Shown here: positions 1 to 5,201 of the stretch, one piece after another
Layout of the letters: each line of letters opens with the position of its first letter
How positions within the stretch are numbered: position 1 is the first letter of the stretch
Notes under the pieces: generated by a model
What the model saw: only the letters and a program-made list of their open reading frames with translations
The model's database searches: none
What the model was told of the DNA's origin: nothing
DNA from: an uncultured Pseudomonadota bacterium
Lineage (GTDB): Bacteria > Myxococcota_A > UBA9042 > CAIXZC01
Reading direction: 5' to 3'
Assembly: GCA_937876385.1 (NCBI GenBank)
Contig: CALFHQ010000804.1
Span: 1-5,201, forward strand
DNA: 5,201 nt
Made by a program: the position numbers and the translations under genes

Positions 1-614
1 CTCTCATGGAAGAGGGAAACTTCGACAAGGCCCTTGAGGTGGCACAGTTCGCCTATGCCCAGGCCTCCAAACTCTACCGTTCCCCCAAAAAGCGAGTCCT
101 CGCCGACCTGGCCTTCCAGGTGGGTTGGGTCCTCTTCCATCAAAAGAGGTTCCTTGAGGCCGCAAAGTTCTTTGAGGCCGGCACCTGGACCGGCGACCCA
201 CTGTTTGCCCGCAACCTGGGAGCCTCCCTCTCCAATTACGCCAACAGCGCGGTGCAAGACGACAACGCCCTGCAAGCACATACCGTCCTGGCAAACACCC
301 TGAAAAAGGGCCCCGAAGTCGAAACAGACACACTCTGGAGAGCCTACTGGTACGCCACTGCCAAAGCCTCTGGCACCCTCGTTGAGGAAGGCTTCCAGCG
401 AAAAGCAACCAAAGTCCTCACCCGCTTCTCGTTGGACAAACTGCCAACCACCGACCCCGCACTCGCACAACACGTCGTGAGTGCCTTTGCTCGAACCACA
501 AGCAAGACAGAAGGGAAATCTGCTTGCCTCTCGGGTCTCGCCAAAGCACCCCTTGCACTGCAAGACAACTCCTGGTTCAAGGAAGCCACGACTGCCTGTG
601 GTGACGACCGCTGA
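1..614 (+). CDS. TPR-like helical protein of unknown function, 5' end probably outside the window
   Basis: The reading frame enters at base 3 and stops with TGA at 612-614. The first ATG is at base 6, but too little upstream sequence is present to judge it. The protein is already in a repeat-like helix there, so I infer that the gene starts to the left. The visible 202 residues look almost entirely helical. Residues 1-24 (EEGNFDKALEVAQFAYAQA) and about 33-58 (ending QKRFLEAAKFFEAG) have the spacing of small and aromatic residues seen in tetratricopeptide helix pairs. A further candidate helix pair covers about 66-100. No catalytic motif or membrane segment is visible, and a signal peptide cannot be assessed without the true N-terminus. 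Two cysteines lie near the C-terminus (SACLSGL and TTACGDDR). TPR proteins usually act as binding scaffolds, but no partner is suggested here. The coding call is strong. The TPR assignment is tentative, as a generic alpha-solenoid would look the same. Confidence 0.7.
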   Translation, partial: LMEEGNFDKALEVAQFAYAQASKLYRSPKKRVLADLAFQVGWVLFHQKRFLEAAKFFEAGTWTGDPLFARNLGASLSNYANSAVQDDNALQAHTVLANTLKKGPEVETDTLWRAYWYATAKASGTLVEEGFQRKATKVLTRFSLDKLPTTDPALAQHVVSAFARTTSKTEGKSACLSGLAKAPLALQDNSWFKEATTACGDDR

Positions 615-633
615 ACTCCCGCCCCCGTCATGC

Positions 634-663
634 TTGACAGGTTGGACTTGTGCGGGGTATTCA
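634..663 (+). promoter_or_regulatory. Candidate sigma-70 promoter for the transporter gene
   Basis: A perfect -35 hexamer TTGACA occupies 634-639. An 18-base spacer leads to TATTCA at 658-663, which matches only the first three bases of the -10 consensus. It lies just after the stop codon of the preceding gene and about 50 bases before the transporter start, which is where a promoter would be expected. The weak -10 keeps confidence moderate. Confidence 0.4.
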
Positions 664-698
664 AATCGGAAGCTTCCAGCGAATCGTCAACGGGATCC

Positions 699-704
699 GG
701 AGGT
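699..704 (+). promoter_or_regulatory. Ribosome binding site that fixes the transporter start
   Basis: GGAGGT is followed by a 7-base gap before the ATG at 712. The open frame extends further upstream, to an ATG at 481 inside the previous gene. Those extra codons overlap the preceding coding region and read as low-complexity shadow peptide. This site therefore places the start at 712. Confidence 0.85.
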
Positions 705-711
705 AGAACTC

Positions 712-2103
712 ATGGCAAAACGTGCAACAACCCCACCGGCGAGAGGTTCCTGGGCTGGGAAAATGGGATTCATCATGGCCGCTGCCGGTTCCGCCGTGGG
801 ACTCGGAAACCTGTGGAAGTTTCCATGGATGGCGTACAAGAACGGAGGCTACGGCGAAGCAGAACCCTACGGGGCTGGAGCCTTCGTCCTCATCTACCTC
901 CTGTCGGTAGTGGTCGTAGGTCTCCCCGTGATGATCGCCGAAATCGTCATCGGCCGCAGAAGCGGCAAAGACCCCGTGGGAGCCTTTGAAGCTCTGAGGC
1001 CAGGCTCCCTCTGGAAGTGGGTGGGAGCGCTGGGAGTCCTTACCGGGTTCCTCCTCCTCTCTTATTACGGGGTAGTGGCAGGCTGGACCGCCTTCTTCCT
1101 CCTCAAATCAGTGACGGGTTCCCTCACAGTGACCCCCGATGCCGGAAAGGAAATCTTTGCCCAATTCACCGCCAGCGCTCCCATGCAGGTAGCGTGGATG
1201 GCGATCTTCGTGCTTCTCACCGCAGCGGTGGTCATCGGCGGCATCTCAAAAGGGATCGAGCGGGTCACAAAGATCCTCATGCCGGGGCTCCTCATCATGG
1301 TGTTCTGGCTCTTTTTCATGGTCATGGGCCGCGAGAACGCTTCTTCGGCATACGCCTACATGTTCTATCCCGATTTCTCCCACGTCACCGCGTCTCTGGT
1401 CCTGGACGCCATGGGCCAGGCCTTCTTCAGCCTCTCCCTGGGGATGGGCGCCGTGATTACTTACGGAAGCTATCTGGGGAAGAAGGACCGAATCGTCACC
1501 TGTGCAGTGTCTGTGACCTTCCTCGATACGCTGGTAGCCCTGGTCGCCAGCCTGGTGATTTTCGGGGTCCTCTTCCACCTCAACCTCCAAACCCCAGGGG
1601 ACGGTCAAGGCAACCTGTTTACCGCGATTCCAGCCATCTTTTCCCAGTTGGAAGGAGGCACGACGCTGGTCATCGTCTTCTTCCTCCTCGTCACCTTTGC
1701 TGCACTGACCTCCACTGTTTCCCTCCTGGAAGTGGTCGTGTCGTACTTCATCGATGAACGGGGGTGGAGTCGGAAAGCGGCGGTGGTGAAAGTGTCGGCA
1801 GCGGTGTTCCTGCTGGGAATTCCGTCCGCTTTCTCCTTTAACGTGTTGGGGGATACCAAGGTCTTTGGGATGACCTTCTTTGCACTCTTCGACTACCTGT
1901 GCGCCAACTGGTCCCTGCCCATCGGCGGGCTGCTCATCACGATCTTCGCCGGCTGGATCCTCACGTCGAAAGAAACCGAAGACGAAATCAACACCCACCG
2001 CCCGATTCACGCCTTCTGGAAGTTCTGCGTCCGCTACATCGCCCCCATCGTCGTCTTGCTGGTTCTCGTGGGGATCATCGCAGGGGTCGGCGGCTCCGAA
2101 TAG
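712..2103 (+). CDS. Sodium-dependent amino acid transporter, NSS/SLC6 (LeuT/MhsT-like) family
   Basis: This 463-residue inner-membrane protein should couple the sodium gradient to uptake of a small amino-acid-like solute. Helix 1 carries the family signature SAVGLGNLWKFP (27-38). By comparison with LeuT, A28 and N33 match its Na+ ligands A22 and N27, and K36 sits where LeuT has gate residue R30. Helix 3 has a Tyr pair (118-119) where LeuT has substrate-binding Y108. Helix 6 has AFFSLSLGMGAVITYGSYL (237-255), the unwound substrate-site segment. Helix 8 has T333-S334, matching Na2 ligands T354 and S355. D394 probably corresponds to gate residue D404. I count about 11 hydrophobic helices, ending at residue 457, so the layout resembles 11-helix MhsT rather than 12-helix LeuT. 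Compared with LeuT there are about nine extra residues (47-55) in the first extracellular loop. The substrate is not readable from the sequence. The aminotransferase next door hints at a hydrophobic or branched-chain amino acid. Confidence 0.95.
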   Translation: MAKRATTPPARGSWAGKMGFIMAAAGSAVGLGNLWKFPWMAYKNGGYGEAEPYGAGAFVLIYLLSVVVVGLPVMIAEIVIGRRSGKDPVGAFEALRPGSLWKWVGALGVLTGFLLLSYYGVVAGWTAFFLLKSVTGSLTVTPDAGKEIFAQFTASAPMQVAWMAIFVLLTAAVVIGGISKGIERVTKILMPGLLIMVFWLFFMVMGRENASSAYAYMFYPDFSHVTASLVLDAMGQAFFSLSLGMGAVITYGSYLGKKDRIVTCAVSVTFLDTLVALVASLVIFGVLFHLNLQTPGDGQGNLFTAIPAIFSQLEGGTTLVIVFFLLVTFAALTSTVSLLEVVVSYFIDERGWSRKAAVVKVSAAVFLLGIPSAFSFNVLGDTKVFGMTFFALFDYLCANWSLPIGGLLITIFAGWILTSKETEDEINTHRPIHAFWKFCVRYIAPIVVLLVLVGIIAGVGGSE

Positions 2104-2112
2104 CTCCGACAC

Positions 2113-2133
2113 GAGGGAATACTTTATTCCCTC
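2113..2133 (+). terminator. Perfect 9-bp inverted repeat, possible terminator or operator
   Basis: GAGGGAATA (2113-2121), a CTT loop, then TATTCCCTC (2125-2133) form a perfect 9-bp stem 10 bases after the transporter stop. The position suits transcription termination, but no T-run follows (the next bases are ATCACTCTCC) and the stem is only moderately GC-rich. It is therefore not a classic intrinsic terminator. It also lies about 10 bases upstream of the candidate ilvE -35, so it could instead be a regulator binding site. Confidence 0.45.
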
Positions 2134-2143
2134 ATCACTCTCC

Positions 2144-2172
2144 TTGCGACCCCCGAGCATCCCCGCTACACT
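2144..2172 (+). promoter_or_regulatory. Candidate sigma-70 promoter for the aminotransferase gene
   Basis: TTGCGA (2144-2149) and TACACT (2167-2172) are separated by an optimal 17 bases. Each hexamer matches four of six consensus positions. Transcription would begin near 2179, leaving a leader of about 26 bases that contains the ribosome binding site and no room for an attenuator or riboswitch. This suggests that ilvE can be expressed independently of the transporter. Confidence 0.55.
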
Positions 2173-2195
2173 GCGCCTCGAGTCGTGATTCACAC

Positions 2196-2200
2196 GGAGG
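2196..2200 (+). promoter_or_regulatory. Ribosome binding site that fixes the ilvE start
   Basis: GGAGG sits five bases before the ATG at 2206. An in-frame GTG exists at 2185, but that start would place this Shine-Dalgarno sequence inside the coding region and has no good site of its own. The ATG at 2206 is preferred. Confidence 0.85.
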
Positions 2201-2205
2201 AACAA

Positions 2206-3135
2206 ATGGTAGATAAGGTTGCAAAGATTTGGATGGACGGCAAACTCATCAATTGGGATGACGCCAACGTTCACATCCTGACACATACGCTCCATTACGG
2301 ACTCGGAGCCTTCGAGGGAATCCGATCTTACAAACGGGAGGACGGTTCCTCCGCCATCTTCCGCTTGGAAGAACACATGATCCGGTTCCTTGACTCCATG
2401 AAGATCATGCGAGTGAAGTCCCCCTTTGATCTGAACACCCTCTGCCGTGCCACCGTGGAGACCCTCGTGGTCAACGGCCTCGCTGAAGGCTATATCCGCC
2501 CACTGGTCTTCATCGGAGACGGTGCCATGGGACTGTACGCACCCAACAACCCGATTCGAGTGGCCATCATCGTCTGGAAGTGGGGAGCCTACCTGGGAGC
2601 CGGCGCCCTGGAAAAGGGAATTCGTGCCGGGGTCTCTTCCTTCAACCGACACCACGTCAACTCCTCCATGGTGAAGGGAAAGATCTGCGGCCACTACGTC
2701 AACTCCATTCAAGCCAAATACGAAGCCAAGGACGCCGGATTGGACGAAGCCATCATGTTGGACACGGCCGGCTACGTTTCCGAAGCGACAGGGGAGAACA
2801 TCTTCATCATCCGCAACGGAAAGCTGAAGACTCCGCAGTTTGGAAGCGCCATTCTCGGCGGGATCACCCGAGAGACCATCCTCGAGATGGCCCGAACCAT
2901 GGGCTACGAGATCGAAGAATCTCGATTCACCCGAGACGAGATGTGGCTCGCCGATGAAGTGTTCATGTGTGGTACAGCAGCAGAAGTAACGCCGGTAATT
3001 GAAATCGACGGACGTCCCATCGGGGATGGAAAACCCGGCCCCATCACGAAGGCCATCCAGAGTCGCTACTTTGATATGCTGCGCGGCCGTGTCAGGGACT
3101 ACGAAGAGTGGATGACGACCTACACCATCGAATAG
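2206..3135 (+). CDS. ilvE: Branched-chain amino acid aminotransferase
   Basis: This 309-residue cytoplasmic PLP enzyme of fold type IV should transfer amino groups between leucine, isoleucine or valine and 2-oxoglutarate. That is the last step of branched-chain synthesis and the first of breakdown. K159, in GKICGHYVNSIQAK (158-171), aligns with the Schiff-base lysine of E. coli IlvE. E193, in YVSEATGENIF (190-200), matches the residue that pairs with the pyridine nitrogen of PLP. LHYGLGAFEGIRSY (29-42) includes active-site Y31 and R40, and GYIRPL (95-100) supplies Y96 and R98. GGITRETIL (218-226) and CGTAAEVTPV (255-264) are the cofactor-phosphate and substrate loops. The length equals that of typical IlvE proteins and no key residue is missing. 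D-amino acid transaminase and aminodeoxychorismate lyase share the fold, but they lack this full set of IlvE motifs. The gene follows the transporter by 102 bases and has its own candidate promoter. Confidence 0.96.
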   Translation: MVDKVAKIWMDGKLINWDDANVHILTHTLHYGLGAFEGIRSYKREDGSSAIFRLEEHMIRFLDSMKIMRVKSPFDLNTLCRATVETLVVNGLAEGYIRPLVFIGDGAMGLYAPNNPIRVAIIVWKWGAYLGAGALEKGIRAGVSSFNRHHVNSSMVKGKICGHYVNSIQAKYEAKDAGLDEAIMLDTAGYVSEATGENIFIIRNGKLKTPQFGSAILGGITRETILEMARTMGYEIEESRFTRDEMWLADEVFMCGTAAEVTPVIEIDGRPIGDGKPGPITKAIQSRYFDMLRGRVRDYEEWMTTYTIE

Positions 3136-3136
3136 C

Positions 3137-3158
3137 CCGCCCACTGAGACCGCCCACT
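3137..3158. repeat. Short direct repeat in the convergent gap between ilvE and the hydrolase gene
   Basis: CCGCCCACT occurs at 3137-3145 and again at 3150-3158, a 13-base period, just after the ilvE stop. The whole gap between the convergent genes is 47 bases and contains no hairpin with a T-run on either strand, so I see no intrinsic terminator for either gene. The repeat may be chance. Confidence 0.3.
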
Positions 3159-3182
3159 TCGCAAAGCCCAGAAGAACTCACA

Positions 3183-4079
3183 CTACGAGACCCGATGATA
3201 GCCGTCTTTGGAGGGGTTCACGCTACCGGCTTCGATGAGGCGGTCGAGGTGCTTCTTCACCATGTTTGTTTCCCAATACAGGTAGAGTGGCCGAAGCTGC
3301 TCCATGTGCCTTGGAGTGAAGGGGAACTGCTTCGCCAGGGCTTCGGCGCTCTTTGGTCCCCCCTTCAGCATGTCGAGGAGCCGCTCCTCACGGGCTTGAA
3401 GAATGTTGCCAAAGCTCTCCAGTCGCTTCGAGACTTCCTTGCGCAACACCCCCATATGACTCGAGAAGGCCATCTCGGCATTGGTTGCCCGGAGCAACGC
3501 CAGGGAAGCCTCGTACTGTTCGATACTGGAGCCGGGGTCCCCGTACCACGGGCCGCTGGGACTCAAATCAACGTCAAAGAGCAACAATGTACCGGATCGT
3601 TCCTCGAAGAAGCAGTAATGATCTTCGCTGTGCCCGGGAGTATGAATGGCCACCAACCGAACATCCTCCAACTCGAAGGCGCTGCGACCATCGTAGGTGC
3701 GAGTGGCCGCGCTGGGGTGGAACTGGACCCCTTCCCGGAACAGGCGGTCCCAATATTGCATTGCCTGCGGATCGGTGAAGAACTTCCCTCCCATGGCTCC
3801 CAGGTCGCCGAAGATGTCCCGGCTCTCCGCCGGCACGAAGAGGGGAGCTCGATTCCCCAGAAGACCGGCGCCGGCGATGTGGTCGGCGTGGGCATGTGAG
3901 AAAATCACGATATCCACCGGGTACTCGTGCAAGAAAGCCCTGAGGAGCTTGTTTCCAATGCCGGCGTCAAAGAGAATTTTCCGTTCGGCGTCCACGTAGA
4001 CGGACAGGGAAAAAGGGAAGCGTCCCTTGTTCTGAGCGGGTACAACAAAGAGCTTGTCGGTGATCTTGAGCAGTTCCAA
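3183..4079 (-). CDS. Metallo-beta-lactamase-fold hydrolase with C-terminal winged-helix-like domain
   Basis: This 298-residue protein is probably a cytoplasmic, two-metal (usually zinc) hydrolase, with no signal peptide. Residues 4-40 form the opening beta-strand layer, ending ILFDAG. The metal motif HAHADH spans 62-67 (H62, H64, D66, H67), with further ligands H150 in TPGHSEDH, D169 in LLLFDVDLS, and H208 in SSHMG. The set is complete, so the enzyme should be active. The segment DVDLSPSGPWYGDP (169-182) is a feature I associate with one MBL subgroup. Residues about 228-298 look like a small winged helix (REERLLDML, then MVKKHLDRLIEAGSV), resembling the tail of LACTB2-type proteins. Those include RNases, while other relatives act on thioesters or lactones, so the substrate is open. 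The start is TTG, chosen because AGGAG stands six bases upstream and the fold needs these N-terminal residues. The gene is convergent with ilvE and divergent from the PP2C-like gene. Confidence 0.9.
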   Translation of the reverse strand: MELLKITDKLFVVPAQNKGRFPFSLSVYVDAERKILFDAGIGNKLLRAFLHEYPVDIVIFSHAHADHIAGAGLLGNRAPLFVPAESRDIFGDLGAMGGKFFTDPQAMQYWDRLFREGVQFHPSAATRTYDGRSAFELEDVRLVAIHTPGHSEDHYCFFEERSGTLLLFDVDLSPSGPWYGDPGSSIEQYEASLALLRATNAEMAFSSHMGVLRKEVSKRLESFGNILQAREERLLDMLKGGPKSAEALAKQFPFTPRHMEQLRPLYLYWETNMVKKHLDRLIEAGSVNPSKDGYHRVS

Positions 4080-4085
4080 AGGGGT

Positions 4086-4090
4086 CTCCT
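4086..4090 (-). promoter_or_regulatory. Ribosome binding site supporting a TTG start
   Basis: On the minus strand, AGGAG is followed by six bases and then TTG at 4079-4077. No ATG lies nearby in frame, and a start further inside would remove the first strand of the MBL fold. This makes the rare TTG start credible. Confidence 0.75.
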
Positions 4091-4224
4091 CTCTTGCTTC
4101 GAGGGTTACAGTCCCAGCCTTTGAGAATCAAAACAACCAAAATGTTGGATGTCCAGTCTCTATTCTGACATCACTCCAATAATCACAGTCGAACTCTCCA
4201 GAAAACGGCCCCTCGCCGCAAAAC

Positions 4225-4253
4225 TTTACCGGTTTCCTTAGATCCGATATGAT
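4225..4253 (+). promoter_or_regulatory. Candidate sigma-70 promoter for the PP2C-like gene
   Basis: TTTACC (4225-4230) and TATGAT (4248-4253) are exactly 17 bases apart. The -10 matches five of six consensus positions and the -35 matches four. Transcription would start near 4260, giving a leader of about 30 bases before the ATG at 4292. This is the best promoter match in the window. Confidence 0.6.
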
Positions 4254-4274
4254 AGCCCGGCACCGCACCTCAAT

Positions 4275-4279
4275 GGAGG
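4275..4279 (+). promoter_or_regulatory. Probable ribosome binding site of the PP2C-like gene
   Basis: GGAGG lies 12 bases before the ATG at 4292, which is longer than optimal spacing. The only other nearby ATG, at 4273, is in a different frame. The coding frame has an in-frame TAG at 4253-4255 and no other start between, so 4292 is still the best start. Confidence 0.5.
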
Positions 4280-4291
4280 CTCCCCGAGAGT

Positions 4292-5201
4292 ATGTCTCTT
4301 CGCATCGATATCAGTTCAGCCCCCGCTACGCATCAAAACGCCAGGGCTCTGCACCTGCGCCTGTCCGAAAATATTGATGCCCTCGTATTGGTTGAACACC
4401 CCAACGCAGGTCACGAACCGGCCATACTGCTCGACCAGTCTGTGGCAGCCATCAGTGCCACTCTGACCTCTACTCAAGGGGTACAGTCCCTGTCCCGGCG
4501 GGCAGAGATGGCCCTCGAGAGGGCCAATCAGGCTGTCTACGGCAAGCAAGTGATTCTCTCCAACTCAAGGGACATCCTCCTCTCCGCTACCGTCGTTCTG
4601 ATAAGCCAGCGACGTTTCTGTGTAGCTTCCGTCGGCGGAAACGCCGTCATCCTGCTATCTGCTCGGTCCGTCTCCCACCTCGTTACCCCGGAAACCGTGG
4701 GGGCCAGACTGCGCCAACAAGGACTGCAGCAGGGAACGGATGCCCCGGAACACAAGACCAACGTCCACGGCCTGGGGGAACCCCCGGCCATGTTCCAGGT
4801 TCGACAGACATTTGACGGCCCCATGCCACCGGACGCCAGGATGATGCTCCTCGGAGCGGGGGTGGCCACCTTCCTCCCGGTTGAGGAATTGGCAGGCGTC
4901 TTTGGCCCGTTTCTGGAACGTTCCGAAGCCGCGCGACAGATTCACCACACCTTCCTCTCCAGAAGGGGAGAAGGGTCCGCGGTTGCAGCCCTTACCCTCA
5001 GACAGCCAGAAGACCTCGTTCTCGAACCGGACTCCAACGATCGCCACTTCGAGTCCAGTCGCTCCCAAAGCCTTCGCCTTGCGATAGCGGCAGGAGTCTT
5101 TGCGACCCTCCTCGTGGTTGTCCTGGTACTCTGGTTCTCCAACTCATCCAGGCAACAGGATGAAGCGCCACGCACTCCCCCTCCTCCGACACACTACCTC
5201 C
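4292..5201 (+). CDS. Membrane-anchored PP2C-like pseudophosphatase, 3' end outside the window
   Basis: The frame stays open for 303 codons to the right edge. Residues about 10-237 follow the order of a PP2C (PPM) Ser/Thr phosphatase. ALVLVEHPNAGHEPA (30-44) stands where the VADGMGGH motif belongs. SATVVLISQRRFCVASVGGNAVILL (98-122, in two stretches) stands for the GTT...VGDSR strands. VTPETVGARLRQQGL (131-145) resembles the LT-DHS helix. HGLGEP (159-164) resembles RALG, and PPDARMMLLGAGVATFL (179-195) resembles the LLCSDGLTD segment. GEGSAVAALTLR (226-237) resembles the final DN-T-VVV strand. At each site the metal-binding aspartate of active enzymes is gone (EHPN, GGN, GAG, GS), so phosphatase activity is unlikely. 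Residues 261-282 form one membrane helix preceded by arginines, suggesting a cytoplasmic domain and an outside tail starting with a PPPP run. PP2C-TM-tail order is known from actinobacterial PstP. The family call is by pattern only, and a scaffold or regulatory role is inferred. Confidence 0.75.
   Translation, partial: MSLRIDISSAPATHQNARALHLRLSENIDALVLVEHPNAGHEPAILLDQSVAAISATLTSTQGVQSLSRRAEMALERANQAVYGKQVILSNSRDILLSATVVLISQRRFCVASVGGNAVILLSARSVSHLVTPETVGARLRQQGLQQGTDAPEHKTNVHGLGEPPAMFQVRQTFDGPMPPDARMMLLGAGVATFLPVEELAGVFGPFLERSEAARQIHHTFLSRRGEGSAVAALTLRQPEDLVLEPDSNDRHFESSRSQSLRLAIAAGVFATLLVVVLVLWFSNSSRQQDEAPRTPPPPTHYL

Larger units (their letters stand above)
4080..4291. other. Divergent intergenic region
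   Basis: This 212-base non-coding stretch separates the minus-strand hydrolase from the plus-strand PP2C-like gene and is visibly more AT-rich than its flanks. It holds the minus-strand Shine-Dalgarno site and a good plus-strand promoter. I found no convincing minus-strand promoter: the nearest -10-like hexamers (CAGAAT, TGTAAC) lack a matching -35. Two ATCAC copies, at 4170-4174 and 4182-4186, are 12 bases apart, and TTGAGAATCAA (4121-4131) is a small palindrome. Neither is long enough to call an operator. Confidence 0.6.

Noticed and set aside
481..711. N-terminal extension of the transporter back to an ATG at 481
   Set aside because: The extension overlaps the end of the preceding gene and encodes Pro- and Arg-rich peptide unlike the family. 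A GGAGGT site fixes the start at 712.
2185..2205. GTG start for ilvE at 2185
   Set aside because: The strong GGAGG at 2196-2200 would lie inside the coding sequence. The ATG at 2206 has ideal spacing and fits the usual IlvE length.
1246..3144. Very long minus-strand open frame (632 codons) antisense to the transporter and ilvE
   Set aside because: It overlaps two genes with unmistakable family motifs and spans the gap between them. Its peptide is rich in His, Asp, Gly and Glu with no fold-like pattern, as expected from reading C-rich third positions backwards.
3108..3899. Plus-strand open frame of 263 codons antisense to the MBL hydrolase
   Set aside because: It is a mirror of a gene with complete metal-binding motifs. 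It has no good ribosome binding site and starts inside ilvE.
4121..4131. Small palindrome TTGAGAATCAA upstream of the hydrolase gene
   Set aside because: A 4-bp stem is too short to distinguish from chance, and no second copy was seen.
4316..5192. Several minus-strand and other-frame open frames across the right end (for example 4655-5068 minus)
   Set aside because: They overlap each other and the continuous plus-strand frame from 4292. That frame has a promoter, a ribosome binding site, PP2C-like motif order and a membrane helix, while the others show no motif.

Overview
The window is compact bacterial chromosome: short intergenic gaps, purine-rich Shine-Dalgarno sites and sigma-70-type promoters. 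Third codon positions are often C or G. The sequence gives no firm taxonomic marker. A moderately GC-rich Gram-negative lineage, perhaps a myxobacterial or deltaproteobacterial relative, is only a guess. There are no RNA genes, insertion sequences, CRISPR arrays or phage genes. No gene is visibly broken, although the first and last genes are cut by the window edges.

Layout. Bases 1-614 (+) hold the 3' part of a helical, TPR-like protein of unknown role. Bases 712-2103 (+) encode an 11-helix sodium-coupled transporter of the NSS/SLC6 (LeuT/MhsT-like) family. Bases 2206-3135 (+) encode a fold-type IV PLP enzyme, a branched-chain amino acid aminotransferase (IlvE). Bases 3183-4079 (-) encode a metallo-beta-lactamase-fold hydrolase with a C-terminal winged-helix-like domain, convergent with ilvE. 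From 4292 to the right edge (+) runs a divergent gene that has no stop inside the window. It reads as a PP2C-shaped domain without its metal-binding aspartates, followed by one membrane helix and the start of a proline-rich tail.

How they may work together. The transporter and the aminotransferase are adjacent and co-oriented, which suggests uptake of a hydrophobic amino acid followed by transamination. Each has its own candidate promoter, and a perfect palindrome lies between them, so they are probably neighbours with a shared theme rather than one strict operon. The hydrolase and the PP2C-like gene share a 212-base divergent intergenic region, and no functional link between them can be read from the sequence.

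The most unusual item is the right-edge gene, a likely membrane-anchored pseudophosphatase. A second unusual item is an insertion of about nine residues in the first extracellular loop of the transporter. Nothing here amounts to a clearly new multi-gene system.
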